DNA of 30,325 bases, from contig CAYTYA010000018.1 of NCBI GenBank assembly GCA_964442015.1, positions 1-30,325 of the forward strand, in the 5' to 3' direction. This document shows positions 6,782 to 16,225 of this stretch, in pieces. This DNA comes from GCA-002701945 sp964442015. Lineage in GTDB: Bacteria > Fidelibacterota > Marinisomatia > Marinisomatales > TCS55. The position numbers and the translations under genes were made by a program. The notes beneath the pieces were generated by a model. It worked only from the letters and a program-made list of their open reading frames with translations, did no database searches and had not been told where the DNA came from. Each line of letters starts with the position of its first letter. Position 1 is the stretch's first letter.

Positions 6782-9142
6782 TCAATATATTGATTTGCGA
6801 TAACCAAATATTATCATTCCAATAGTAATAAAGAATGAACTTAAAGAAATAAGTGCTCCTTTATTGAATGATGATCTATCATACTTAAATATTACCGTAT
6901 GACGACCCTTAGGAATTATTAAACCTCTAATGACTCCATTGGTTTTAAAATATTCTACCTCTTTATCATTAATTGTAGCTTTCCAACGTAGGGGATAAAA
7001 AACTTCACTCACAACCAAAAAACTGATTGAATCAGATTCAGTTTCAATCTCCAATTTATGTAATGAATTTTTTATGCCATTTATTTTCCCCAATGAAAAA
7101 TTTGTATTAATTGCTATATCATTATTACTTACAAAGGCTACATTCAAAGGATCGTATGATTGGCTTTTAATTTTGTCCCAAGGAAAGCCATTTTCAGGAT
7201 AAACTTCTATGTTCCTGGTAAACCAAGCCCTTTTCTGATAATTTTCTAAGCGATACAAGCTAACAGGTATATTCCCTCTACCCGATTTCATTCTAGCCTG
7301 CTTAACCTCGATTAGCCCAGGATAATTGATAGGTTGTGTACTTAAAAAATATTTTACATTCAGCATACTCATCAACGGTAGAGTGCTTGCATTATTAGTT
7401 TCTTTTAAAAAATTGTTATACACCCCTAATTTGGCAGGATGATAACCACCAATAGACTCAATACCAAAAGCACGAAGCCTAGTCTCTCCGAATAATTGTC
7501 CTGCAGGATAGACACGGAACAGTTCATTTTTATCACTACTTAATATTTTTGAAATTTGATCATGTTGAAAATATCTATCAATGACTGATTTGTTTAATAA
7601 CTGTGATGATCGACCAGAATTCTTTTTAGGTTGGATAATTTTATTATCAACAATTATTAGATCTACAATTACTAATAATAAAATTAATATAGAGAACATT
7701 CGAATAGATACTTTATTAAAAATAAAACACCATATTAACACCATAGCTGTTGATAAATATAAAAGCAATGCCCAAGCATCTTTATACCACATATCCCATC
7801 GCAATGAATTAATGGCTTGAACTAATCGAGGATCTTGTGTCCGCGGTTGAGTAAACCCTGAAGAGACTAAATCTTTTAATGTAGCTTCGCCAAAAGTAAG
7901 TACGAATAATAAAAGAATTAATAAACCTATTAATGGCCAGAACCAGTTAGGCAACTTATTTTTATTGATTGAGATTAAATAATCCATTCCTATAGCTGCC
8001 ATTATGCACGTATTAAATTGTACTAATATCAATATCATTGCTGGAACACGGAACTTATTAAAGAATGGAAAAAAACTATAAAATAAATCATAAATAACTG
8101 CCAGATTCTTCCCAAATGATATAAATATTGCTAATAGTGAAGTAGCAAATAAAAACCACATAAATCTATCTCTTTTATATACAAAACCAATAATTGCTAA
8201 TAAGATTATTATTATACCCATATAATTCGGGTAATCAGTGAATGGCATATCACCCCAATAAGTCTGACCTCCAAACCCTAATGCAGAAGGAATAAAAAAT
8301 GTTAATATTTCTTTTGGTGAAAATGACCAGCTAGTTGCATAATTATACTCAGCGCCTCCGCTACTACTTCCTCGCACAGAGAAGGGAGTGTATTCTAAAG
8401 ATGGCAAATAAATAACTAATGCAATTGTTATTGCTAATATCGCTGAAAAAGTAAAGGCGCCTAAACTTATTAAAGGCTTGCCTTTGCTCTTCTTATCTTT
8501 AATTTCTAAAATAAAAGTGAATAGAATATATGCGCCTATTAGCATCCAAGTATAATATGCTATTTGTACATGTGCTCTTTGTAGTTGAAAACCCATTAAA
8601 ATTGATAAAATTCCAATATTCATTAAATTGGGATTTCGAAACAGCTTCATAGTAAACATCATAATCCATGGGATATATGCTGCTGTCATCATCTGGCTAC
8701 CATGACCAAAAACAATCATTGTTATCATGAATGGAGTAATCATAAAAGCTGATCCACCCAAAAATGCAGACAAACAGGATAAACCGATAAAGCGTAATAA
8801 TAAATATGAGCCTATACCTGCGAATAGGAGATGAAGTAATTGAGTCAAATTACTTGATAGAGAGAATAAATTAAGTATATAATTAGGATAATATAATGAA
8901 CTAATATAAGTGAAGGCATCAGAAGTTGGCATACCACTAAAAATCCAGGGTTGCCATAATGGAAATTCACTATCTATCTTTTTCATTTCTTGAAGAATTA
9001 TACTGGCTCCACGAGGATTTAATGAATCAGGAGATCCAAATGTTTTATCTTCAAAAACAATAGGATAAAAAAGAATTAATATGAAAATAATCATACCCAT
9101 TGGGATTATCATTTTCTTCCTATAATCAAATTTTTGTAACAT
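6782..9142 (-). CDS. YfhO-family multispanning membrane protein (putative GT-C glycosyltransferase)
   Basis: 786 residues. The N-terminal ~510 residues contain about 12 membrane helices, starting with IIPMGMIIFILILFYPIVF. A soluble, probably extracytoplasmic region follows (about 515-750), then a final helix (about 757-780) and a short basic tail (YRKSIY). The layout and motifs such as SRPW/FPLWQPWIFSGMPTSDAF after helix 1 and FRVPAMILILVQF match the YfhO family. In Bacillus and Listeria, YfhO-type proteins are thought to transfer a sugar from an undecaprenyl-phosphate donor to an envelope polymer, working with a CsbB/GtrB-type GT2. Such a GT2 lies in this window at 16226-17155 and a flippase directly upstream, so a role in glycan decoration is plausible. 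The acceptor is unknown. Confidence 0.85.
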   Translation of the reverse strand: MLQKFDYRKKMIIPMGMIIFILILFYPIVFEDKTFGSPDSLNPRGASIILQEMKKIDSEFPLWQPWIFSGMPTSDAFTYISSLYYPNYILNLFSLSSNLTQLLHLLFAGIGSYLLLRFIGLSCLSAFLGGSAFMITPFMITMIVFGHGSQMMTAAYIPWIMMFTMKLFRNPNLMNIGILSILMGFQLQRAHVQIAYYTWMLIGAYILFTFILEIKDKKSKGKPLISLGAFTFSAILAITIALVIYLPSLEYTPFSVRGSSSGGAEYNYATSWSFSPKEILTFFIPSALGFGGQTYWGDMPFTDYPNYMGIIIILLAIIGFVYKRDRFMWFLFATSLLAIFISFGKNLAVIYDLFYSFFPFFNKFRVPAMILILVQFNTCIMAAIGMDYLISINKNKLPNWFWPLIGLLILLLFVLTFGEATLKDLVSSGFTQPRTQDPRLVQAINSLRWDMWYKDAWALLLYLSTAMVLIWCFIFNKVSIRMFSILILLLVIVDLIIVDNKIIQPKKNSGRSSQLLNKSVIDRYFQHDQISKILSSDKNELFRVYPAGQLFGETRLRAFGIESIGGYHPAKLGVYNNFLKETNNASTLPLMSMLNVKYFLSTQPINYPGLIEVKQARMKSGRGNIPVSLYRLENYQKRAWFTRNIEVYPENGFPWDKIKSQSYDPLNVAFVSNNDIAINTNFSLGKINGIKNSLHKLEIETESDSISFLVVSEVFYPLRWKATINDKEVEYFKTNGVIRGLIIPKGRHTVIFKYDRSSFNKGALISLSSFFITIGMIIFGYRKSIY

Positions 9143-9151
9143 AATAATTCT

Positions 9152-10645
9152 TTATTTAGTATTTAAAAATATTACTTTTAATGCAGAAATCACTTGATTA
9201 TCATCATCATCAAAACCCATGATCCACAAAAAAACTGTAAATATAATTAATATAGATAGACTTGCAATTAATAGAGTTATAATAGTATGAAAAGGCATAA
9301 AAATTGGTTTTGCATTAATTAATAAAACGAATACAAATAAGGTAGAAAATAATGGTTTTAATAAACTTAAACTAACAGGCTGCAATCGTAAATAATACCA
9401 AACTTCAATTAAACGAATTAAACCTAAAGATAACATTGAAATTAGAGTTGCGATTGCAGCTCCCAAGCCTCCATAAACTGGAATCAAAATAAAATTAAAC
9501 AATAAGTTAATTATTAAAATTATAATGGAATTCACAAAATTAATTTTCGAGTAACCTGTCATCATGAGCGTATGGCCACTAGATGCAATAAAAGATTGGA
9601 TTAAAACTGAAATTGTCAAAACAGATAGAATAATATGACTTCCTTGATATTCAGGACCAAATAAAAGCAAAACTTTTTTAGGAAAAATAATAATTAATAA
9701 AAATAATGGTGATGCAATTGTCATTACCCACCGGATAATTAATTTGTATAAATGCTGCATCTCTTTTCGGTCATTTTTTGCATATAATTCAGATATCATA
9801 GGAGAGAATATTCCCATAAATGCAATTAATACAATTCTTAAAAGGCCTGCCGTTCTAGCAGCCGGTTGATACATTCCTACAGTAGTATTATCAAAGAAGA
9901 AGCTTAACATATATATATCCATCCAATGCATTACAGTGCCAATTATTGTAACGAACATTAATGGATATGAAAATTTTAAAAGATCCAATCGAAAGGGTGC
10001 CCTTATAATATTATTTATATTAATTGAAATTAAATTTTGTAGAAAGACTGCAATTAAAATGAATCCCAAGATTGATGATAATAATATAGGTACGCTTATT
10101 GCAACTTGGTTAGAATATTGCAACCCTATAAATAGAAATATTACATTTAATAATGGAACGAATATATTAATTACAAATGCTTTATATTTTAATAATTTAA
10201 ATGCCTGAGTGGCACTAGCAATAATTATCATAGAATTAGAAAAAGGAATTGCAATTGCATTACAAACTAATACATTCCTTAATATGTTATTTGAAGAAAA
10301 ATAATCTATTGCAAGCCATTTAGATAGTATAATTAAGATAACTGAAATTAATAAAGATAAAATAATTCCTATTTTAATTGATGAACTAATTATTTCTCTA
10401 ATTTGATCATCCTTCTTTTCTCTATAGTTTTCAGAGACATACTTTAATACTCCATTATCCAAACCTGCTTTTCCTATAACTTCAGCAATTCTCATTATGG
10501 CAAGCCCTAAAGAAAAGATTCCAAGATATAAAGGACCTAACCATCTGGCAATAATCAAAACAAAAGAATATCTGAATAAAGAACCAATACCCATACTAAG
10601 GAATGAAATAGTAGCCTCTTTAGCAATTTTTTGAGGAATATTCAT
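9152..10645 (-). CDS. Wzx-type polysaccharide/oligosaccharide flippase (MATE/MVF-like)
   Basis: 497 residues with about 14 predicted membrane helices. It begins with a short amphipathic segment followed by FLSMGIGSLFRYSFVLIIARWLGPLYLGIFSLGLA. That block, and the later LGGLGAAIATLIS-like region (YGGLGAAIATLISM), are typical of the polysaccharide-biosynthesis (RfbX/Wzx) family. Such proteins move undecaprenyl-pyrophosphate-linked oligosaccharides across the inner membrane. It starts with ATG, lies 15 bases after the upstream glycosyltransferase and 9 bases before the YfhO-family gene, so all three are likely co-transcribed. The transported glycan cannot be deduced. Confidence 0.9.
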   Translation of the reverse strand: MNIPQKIAKEATISFLSMGIGSLFRYSFVLIIARWLGPLYLGIFSLGLAIMRIAEVIGKAGLDNGVLKYVSENYREKKDDQIREIISSSIKIGIILSLLISVILIILSKWLAIDYFSSNNILRNVLVCNAIAIPFSNSMIIIASATQAFKLLKYKAFVINIFVPLLNVIFLFIGLQYSNQVAISVPILLSSILGFILIAVFLQNLISININNIIRAPFRLDLLKFSYPLMFVTIIGTVMHWMDIYMLSFFFDNTTVGMYQPAARTAGLLRIVLIAFMGIFSPMISELYAKNDRKEMQHLYKLIIRWVMTIASPLFLLIIIFPKKVLLLFGPEYQGSHIILSVLTISVLIQSFIASSGHTLMMTGYSKINFVNSIIILIINLLFNFILIPVYGGLGAAIATLISMLSLGLIRLIEVWYYLRLQPVSLSLLKPLFSTLFVFVLLINAKPIFMPFHTIITLLIASLSILIIFTVFLWIMGFDDDDNQVISALKVIFLNTK

Positions 10646-10660
10646 AAAATTCTATATTTA

Positions 10661-11770
10661 CTATTTATTATTTTTGTGTTTACTTATTGAACTATTTAAT
10701 TCAATTCTATATTGATCAGCGAGAACTTTCCAATCATATTTCGTTAATTCAATATCATTATCTTGTAAAAGATCGTTATTAATATAATAATCAATTCCAT
10801 CCATAAATTCTGAGTGATTCCTACACATAATTAAATTGCTAAGTCCTTCAAATTGTTCCATATATACAGAAACAACGGGGAGCCCTAATGATAAATATTG
10901 TAATAGTTTTCCTGAAGCAACTCTAGTGACTTTCTTAGATGATTGCAAAGGAACCAATCCAATAGAAAATTTTCTCATGATATGTGGCAGCATATCATAT
11001 TCTTGTTTTGGAAATATATTTACATTATTTAATTCACTGATTTCAATTATAAGATCACGAGCATTTTTATCCTTTGGTCCATATATATTTATGTCACATT
11101 CTGGATAGGTTGTGCTAATTTTTTTAATCAAGTTAAAATCAAAAAACCATTTTGATATAATACCAACGTACCCAAAGATAATCTTTTTATTTTTTAAATG
11201 AATATTTTGTCTTTGAAATTTTTCCCTATCTACCCCATTCGATATTGTGATAGGTTTATTAGAGAATTTTGAATAAATATAATTATTAAAACCCTTTGAA
11301 CTTGAGATTATTTTAGTATTCTTATCAGATAATAGATTATAATAATATTTATATACCCAATTTGGAATTTCACCAAATTGTTTTGGGTCATCATTAAAGT
11401 CCCAAATAATAGGATATTTAAATTTATCCAATAAAGGAACAAAAAAGATATTTGATACACAAATTACATGAATATCATCATTCAAATGCTGTTTAATTAA
11501 TAATTTTAAATACCTGAGTAATAAATTATAAGTAATGATTCTAATAATTGACAATTTGGCAATCTTTATTAAGATTCGATTTCCTCTTCTAAAAATAGGA
11601 ACCGTTTTAAACACTACATTTTTAGGATGCTTAATCAGAAATTTATTTTTAGATAAGCTTAACGGTTGGATAAATAAAATTTTATCTTCATTTGGAAATA
11701 GACTTAGCAAATGTTGCTTTCTGGTCTTTAAATAATCCCATCTTATCTCAGAAAACCATAGAATATTCAT
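10661..11770 (-). CDS. Glycosyltransferase, GT-B fold (GT4/GT1-like)
   Basis: 369 residues. The N-terminal domain begins MNILWFSEIRWDYLKTRKQH, and HVICVSNIFFVPLL and DFNDDP follow. The C-terminal nucleotide-sugar domain starts near 197 with IIFGYVGIISKWFFDFNLI. It contains the family-typical block GLVPLQSSKKVTRVASGKLLQYLSLGLPVV (about 271-300), where the ASGKLLQYLSLGLPVV stretch corresponds to the donor-binding region of GT4-like enzymes. Sugar and acceptor are not predictable. It lies between the small methyltransferase and the flippase in the glycan cluster. Confidence 0.85.
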   Translation of the reverse strand: MNILWFSEIRWDYLKTRKQHLLSLFPNEDKILFIQPLSLSKNKFLIKHPKNVVFKTVPIFRRGNRILIKIAKLSIIRIITYNLLLRYLKLLIKQHLNDDIHVICVSNIFFVPLLDKFKYPIIWDFNDDPKQFGEIPNWVYKYYYNLLSDKNTKIISSSKGFNNYIYSKFSNKPITISNGVDREKFQRQNIHLKNKKIIFGYVGIISKWFFDFNLIKKISTTYPECDINIYGPKDKNARDLIIEISELNNVNIFPKQEYDMLPHIMRKFSIGLVPLQSSKKVTRVASGKLLQYLSLGLPVVSVYMEQFEGLSNLIMCRNHSEFMDGIDYYINNDLLQDNDIELTKYDWKVLADQYRIELNSSISKHKNNK

Positions 11771-11802
11771 ATCATATTGACTTTAAACAAAATAACATAT
11801 TT

Positions 11803-12357
11803 TTAATACTCTTTAGATAATTCTAGTAAGATTACCCTTTCATATTTTGCACGTAATAGAGGTCTAAAACCAAAGAAATAGTGTAGGCTTGGTCTTACTT
11901 TTATTATCTTCTTTTTCAATACCGATAATTTAGCTCTTTTAATTAAGTTCATTAATTCATCTTCTGCCATTTCATGAAAGTGCTCGGGGCTTTTAATTAT
12001 TTTTGGTTTATATAGAGGAGTAGAAAGATAAAAAACAGCATTTTTATTCATTGCTTTTTTTATCTCTAATAAATTAAAGAGTGGATTAAACAAATGCTCA
12101 AGCACTTCAAACGATGTTATAATATCATATTTACCTTTAATCGGTTCAACATCTAAATCTATATCTGTAGAATCAAATTGAATCTTATATACATCTTCTA
12201 ACTTCTTGGTAAAATCAGTTCTCTCACCAATATCTAGACCTTTTTTTAATATTAAACTTTTATCAATAAAATTTTCTGTTTGCTTCCATCTAAATAAAAC
12301 AGATGAATTTGTATTATATTGTTTATGTATTTTTTTTCTATATATTATTTCATTCAT
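11803..12357 (-). CDS. Small SAM-dependent methyltransferase-like protein
   Basis: 184 residues. The fold is recognisable from GLDIGERTDFTKKL (motif I region), YDIITSFEVLEHLFNP (motif IV/V region with the hallmark EVLEH), then FYLSTP. This matches class I methyltransferases of the Methyltransf_11/23 type, which often modify sugars or lipids in glycan loci. Motif I is degenerate: the usual GxGxG is replaced by G-E-R-T-D. SAM binding may therefore be altered or lost. The start is ATG at 12357 on one side of the divergent intergenic region. It is the first gene of a minus-strand unit running through the glycosyltransferase, flippase and YfhO-family genes. Substrate unknown. Confidence 0.75.
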   Translation of the reverse strand: MNEIIYRKKIHKQYNTNSSVLFRWKQTENFIDKSLILKKGLDIGERTDFTKKLEDVYKIQFDSTDIDLDVEPIKGKYDIITSFEVLEHLFNPLFNLLEIKKAMNKNAVFYLSTPLYKPKIIKSPEHFHEMAEDELMNLIKRAKLSVLKKKIIKVRPSLHYFFGFRPLLRAKYERVILLELSKEY

Positions 12358-12439
12358 TTAATTACTTTAGTTAATTATTTATATCATAGTTATTTAATAT
12401 TTAATTATAATTTATCAAAAGCATTTTTTATTGATTAAT
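12358..12439. promoter_or_regulatory. Divergent intergenic region with probable promoters for both flanking units
   Basis: This 82-base, almost pure A/T stretch separates the minus-strand methyltransferase from the plus-strand sulfotransferase. It must hold at least one promoter if the plus-strand pair has its own. A perfect TATAAT is at 12406-12411 on the plus strand, about 29 bases before the ATG, but no good -35 hexamer is seen at the usual spacing. Given the base composition the match could be chance. Confidence 0.35.
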
Positions 12440-13249
12440 ATGAAAAATAAAATAATCTTTCTTCATATACCTCGCACTGGTGGTACGACTTTTCGAGATA
12501 TTCTTGATAGGATATATCATAACAACAATGTTGTTGAAATAAAGAATTTTATAGATTCTGAAAAAATAATAAAGAGTATTCCAAAAAATAAACAGTCTGA
12601 AATACAATTAATAAAAGGTCATTTAAATTTTGGAATACATCAATGGATTGAAGGTCCATATAAATATATAACATTTTTACGACATCCCTTAAATAGAATT
12701 ATTTCTACATTTAAATATGTTAAAAATAACATTAAGCACCCTGATCATAAATCCATTCAATCAATGTCAATGATAGAATACTTTGATTCAAGGAAAAATA
12801 TTTTGATAGATAATGGAATTACAAGATTACTACTTGGAAATAACTACGACTTTAATATTCCATTTGGAAATATTAAAGAAAAACATTATAGAATGGCTTT
12901 AGATAATCTAAAAAATCATTTTCTAGTTGCTGGTATTACTGAAAGATTCAATGAATCCATTCTTATTTTAGCAAATGAATTAAAATGGAAATCTCCTTAT
13001 TATTCAATAGCTAATAAATCAAAAAATACTGATGAATTGATAAAAACAAATATTGATGATCAAATTATCAAATATTATTCATATGATTTAAAACTATATA
13101 ATTATGTTGATCAAAAGCTCAATCAAAAGATTGATTCTATTCCTAATTTTGATTCAAAACTTAAACACTTTAATGTTGCAAATTATCTATTTGGTCGTTT
13201 TATGATAGATTTACGCATAAAAAGGATGCTTAAACGAATTATTAGTTAG
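12440..13249 (+). CDS. Sulfotransferase, family 2 (heparan-sulfate 2-O/6-O sulfotransferase-like)
   Basis: 269 residues from the ATG at 12440; an in-frame TTG nine bases upstream is less likely. The 5'-phosphosulfate loop IIFLHIPRTGGTTF lies at 5-18. A GHLNFG element follows near 60, and the 3'-phosphate-binding segment TFLRHPLNRIISTF at 78-91 has the expected Arg and Ser. This motif set is that of Sulfotransfer_2 enzymes, which move sulfate from PAPS to a sugar hydroxyl. The enzyme is probably cytosolic: no signal peptide or membrane helix is seen. It is first of a plus-strand pair inside an otherwise minus-strand glycosyltransferase cluster, so a sulfated surface polysaccharide is the likely product. 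PAPS-synthesis genes are not in the window. Confidence 0.88.
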   Translation: MKNKIIFLHIPRTGGTTFRDILDRIYHNNNVVEIKNFIDSEKIIKSIPKNKQSEIQLIKGHLNFGIHQWIEGPYKYITFLRHPLNRIISTFKYVKNNIKHPDHKSIQSMSMIEYFDSRKNILIDNGITRLLLGNNYDFNIPFGNIKEKHYRMALDNLKNHFLVAGITERFNESILILANELKWKSPYYSIANKSKNTDELIKTNIDDQIIKYYSYDLKLYNYVDQKLNQKIDSIPNFDSKLKHFNVANYLFGRFMIDLRIKRMLKRIIS

Positions 13250-13265
13250 AAATGTAATAGATATA

Positions 13266-14258
13266 ATGATTAATACAACTAAACCTATAATTATTACTGG
13301 ATCTCATAGATCAGGTACAACATGGGTAGGAAATATTATCAAAAATTCATCAATGATATATTATATACATGAACCTTTAACACCAAATAGTATAACTCGT
13401 GGATTATTTGATACTGAAATTTGGTATAAATATTATGATCCTAATAAAGAATATCAAAAAGTCGAATCTACTTTGAATGATCTATTCATTGGACAATACC
13501 CTCTCAAAGCAGTACTGCATTTTAAGAATAGGCTCCCTAGTACGGATTATCGCAATATAAATGGTATAAATAATGATAAGTTTGATTTTAAATATCTTAA
13601 ATGGAGAATAAACGCCTATTTAGATTCAAAAAGATTAAAATTTAGTAAATTAAATCATGACAAAATTATACCCTTAATTAAAGATCCAATTTGTCTAACA
13701 GCTGTAGAGTGGATCCATAAACGATGGAAATCTAAGAATGTATTTTTAATTAGACATCCAGCTGCATTTGTAAGTAGTCTATTAAGATTAAATTGGCGAT
13801 TTAATTTTGAAAACTTTATTAAACAACCTGATCTAATAAATAGATTTTTAAAACCCTATGAATCAGATATTAATAGCCCTCCTGAGGATTTTATATCTGA
13901 AGCATCACTTATCTGGTTATGTACAACAAAAATTATTATAGATTATCAGGAAATCTATCCAAATTGGATATATATACGACATGAAGATTTATCATATAAT
14001 CCAATTAAGGAATTTGAACTATTGTTTAAAAAGTTAGAACTTCCATATACAAGCAAAGTAAAAAGGTTGATTAAAGCAACATCTCATCATACAAATCCAA
14101 GTGAGGTATCAAATAAAAGCAAAGTTCATCAATTACAAAGAAATAGTAAGGAAAATATTAAAAATTGGAAAAAACGACTTACTAATAAAGAAATAAAAAA
14201 AATACGTGATATGACTGAACATATATCTAACAAATTTTATTCTGATAAAGATTGGTAA
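13266..14258 (+). CDS. Sulfotransferase domain protein (Sulfotransfer_1/3-like)
   Basis: 330 residues. The PAPS 5'-phosphosulfate loop is IIITGSHRSGTTWVGNI (8-24). The 3'-phosphate-binding motif is FLIRHPAAFVSSLLRLNW (160-177). WIYIRHEDLSYNPIKEFELL further on is the usual 'R-x-E-D-L-x-x-x-P' element. The C-terminal part (SKVHQLQRNSKENIKNWKKRLTNKEI) matches the W-K/R region of the family. It differs clearly from its neighbour, so the two are not a recent duplication and may act on different positions or sugars. It follows the first sulfotransferase by 16 bases and ends directly against the convergent GT2 gene, with no spacer and no clear terminator. Confidence 0.88.
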   Translation: MINTTKPIIITGSHRSGTTWVGNIIKNSSMIYYIHEPLTPNSITRGLFDTEIWYKYYDPNKEYQKVESTLNDLFIGQYPLKAVLHFKNRLPSTDYRNINGINNDKFDFKYLKWRINAYLDSKRLKFSKLNHDKIIPLIKDPICLTAVEWIHKRWKSKNVFLIRHPAAFVSSLLRLNWRFNFENFIKQPDLINRFLKPYESDINSPPEDFISEASLIWLCTTKIIIDYQEIYPNWIYIRHEDLSYNPIKEFELLFKKLELPYTSKVKRLIKATSHHTNPSEVSNKSKVHQLQRNSKENIKNWKKRLTNKEIKKIRDMTEHISNKFYSDKDW

Positions 14259-15095
14259 TTATTTTTTATGTGTGAATGCTAATTTCAAAATTTGATACAA
14301 TAATTGAAACGGCATAAAAATAATTATACAAATATACTGAAATAGATTAGCATGTTTTCTATAAAGTAAAAATAATCCTATCAATTTTCTTTTATTTTTA
14401 GAAAAAGAAAATGAACCACCAATAGAAGCTGATACTTTATGCCATATTTTTGAATTAGGTGTATACCATATTTGAAAATCATTCTTTCTTATAGATAATG
14501 ATAAATCAACATCTTCAGAATACATTGGAAAATTCTCATCAAACCCTTTAATATTTTTAAAATCATGATAGCGCATACAAAAACAGCAACCTGTAGCATA
14601 TTTTGTTATACCCTCTAAATCAAATTTTTCATTATCATATTGACGTATTCCCCGATGAGTCACTAAGCCTGTCCACAAATTTACATTTCCACCTGCATAC
14701 CAAACTAATTTGGGATCATTTTGATAATATATTTTTGGAACAGTTTGGTATATATTTTTATTAGTTATTAAAGGTTTAACTAAGGGGTTAATAAAATCTT
14801 CATCTACTATCGTATCATTATTTAGAAAAATAACAAAATCTGGTTTATCATTATCCAAAGAATTAAATCCTCTATTATTCCCTCCAGCATACCCATAATT
14901 ATTATCTAATTGTAAAACTGAGATATCAGGATATATTTTATTAATAGATTCTACAGAACCATCAGAAGATTTATTATCAACAACAAGAATATTATAATTT
15001 GAATAATCTACCTTCTTTAAAGAATCTAAGCATTCAAGAGTTAAATCTTTTCCATTCCAATTAAGCACAATTACAGTTACAGATGGATTATTCAT
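14259..15095 (-). CDS. Glycosyltransferase family 2 (rhamnosyltransferase-like)
   Basis: 278 residues. The GT-A core begins SVTVIVLNWNGKDLTLECL, with NILVVDNKSSDGS at 36-47 and NNYGYAGGNNRGF at 65-77. The DxD-equivalent is FLNNDTIVDEDF (90-101). ENFPMYSEDVDLSLSIRK provides the acceptor/catalytic region. These blocks typify WbbL/RfbN-like GT2 enzymes that add rhamnose or related sugars to O-antigen chains. A hydrophobic C-terminal segment (about 250-270) suggests membrane association. The start overlaps the upstream GT4 stop by four bases (ATGA). The stop abuts the convergent sulfotransferase stop. Confidence 0.9.
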   Translation of the reverse strand: MNNPSVTVIVLNWNGKDLTLECLDSLKKVDYSNYNILVVDNKSSDGSVESINKIYPDISVLQLDNNYGYAGGNNRGFNSLDNDKPDFVIFLNNDTIVDEDFINPLVKPLITNKNIYQTVPKIYYQNDPKLVWYAGGNVNLWTGLVTHRGIRQYDNEKFDLEGITKYATGCCFCMRYHDFKNIKGFDENFPMYSEDVDLSLSIRKNDFQIWYTPNSKIWHKVSASIGGSFSFSKNKRKLIGLFLLYRKHANLFQYICIIIFMPFQLLYQILKLAFTHKK

Positions 15096-16210
15096 TTAAT
15101 AACAAAACTTTTTATTACTTCAATAAATTTATCCCAAGAGAAATTCTTATTATATATTTTAATATTTTCTTTAAAGTTTACTTTATCTGAGTTACTATAA
15201 TATTTAATTATACTATTCGCAATTTCGAATGAATCTGGCTTTACTACATAACCAGTTTTACCTTCTTGAACAATTTCATCTAAACCTCCAACATTTGTTA
15301 CTATAACAGGTTTGTTAAAATGATAAGCAACTGGTACAATCCCACTTTGAGTAGCAGATTTATACGGTAGGACAATGATATCAGCAGCAGAAAAGTATAA
15401 ACTAACTTTATTATGAGGAACAAATTCTAACCTTAAATCAAAGATATCATTGATTTTATGTTCATCTATCATATTTGAATACGGTTCAGGATTCTCATAA
15501 CAATCACCTATAGCCAATATTTTAAAATCATTTAATTTCTTTTTAAGAACATTTGCTGAATGTATTAAAAGATCTAAACCTTTATAGGGCCTTATTAATC
15601 CAAAAAATAGGATTAGTTTACTTTCATTTATTTTTAAATATCTTCTTGACTCATCTTTATTAATACCTTTTCCAAATATATCATATAATGGATGGGGTGT
15701 ATAAATGTATTTAGCATCTGAAAATAGAGATAATAGATCATTTTCAACCGATTTAGACATAACAATGAAATAATCTATATTTTTAAAAAAATATTTAGTT
15801 AATCTATTATCTAAGAAACGACTTTCATGGGGAATTATATTATCGCATATCACTAAAGATTTAATATTAATTTTTTTCTTAACAAATCTAATTATTGATC
15901 CAAAAGAAGGAGCAAAAAATGGCATCCAGTATTTAAAAATTATAATATCAGGTTTTAATTCAATTATTCTTTTTGCTGCCTTATACCAAGAAACAGGGTT
16001 TATACTATTTATAATCCTTTCAATATTGGAATCGGATTTTTGATTATTATCAAATTGTGACTTCCCAGGAAATAGCACATTAGGATATTGTAAAGAAAAA
16101 TTTATTGCTGTTACATCATGACTATGAGATAATTTTTCATATAACGTCTGATAAAAGTTAGATATTCCTCCTCTGTATGGAGGAAAAGTCCCCACTATAA
16201 CTATTTTCAC
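15092..16210 (-). CDS. Glycosyltransferase family 4
   Basis: 372 residues, GT-B fold. The N-terminal domain opens MKIVIVGTFPPYRGGISNFY, the glycine-rich acceptor-side loop of GT4 enzymes. The donor domain starts near 199 (LILFFGLIRPYKGLDLLIHS). It includes VPHNKVSLYFSAADIIVLPYKSATQSGIVPVAYHF and VTNVGGLDEIVQEGKTGYVV (305-324), which carries the E-x7-E-like segment binding the nucleotide sugar. The start codon is GTG at 16210, 15 bases after the upstream GT2. Sugar specificity is unknown. It is coupled by ATGA to the downstream rhamnosyltransferase-like gene, which implies sequential steps in building one repeat unit. Confidence 0.92.
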   Translation of the reverse strand: MKIVIVGTFPPYRGGISNFYQTLYEKLSHSHDVTAINFSLQYPNVLFPGKSQFDNNQKSDSNIERIINSINPVSWYKAAKRIIELKPDIIIFKYWMPFFAPSFGSIIRFVKKKINIKSLVICDNIIPHESRFLDNRLTKYFFKNIDYFIVMSKSVENDLLSLFSDAKYIYTPHPLYDIFGKGINKDESRRYLKINESKLILFFGLIRPYKGLDLLIHSANVLKKKLNDFKILAIGDCYENPEPYSNMIDEHKINDIFDLRLEFVPHNKVSLYFSAADIIVLPYKSATQSGIVPVAYHFNKPVIVTNVGGLDEIVQEGKTGYVVKPDSFEIANSIIKYYSNSDKVNFKENIKIYNKNFSWDKFIEVIKSFVIK

Positions 16211-16225
16211 AATAGATCTAAGTAA

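Noticed and set aside
7581..7820. Plus-strand frame of 79 codons inside the YfhO-family gene
   Set aside because: Antisense shadow of a well-supported gene. Similar plus-strand frames at 980, 4155, 9936, 10836, 11535, 18150, 21542, 25759 and 27715 were rejected for the same reason.
12440..14258. Sulfotransferase pair as a mobile element
   Set aside because: No transposase, integrase, terminal inverted repeats or target duplication is visible at either edge. Only the reversed orientation suggests insertion or inversion.
14240..14275. Bidirectional terminator at the convergent junction
   Set aside because: The two stop codons abut and I could not find a convincing hairpin there.
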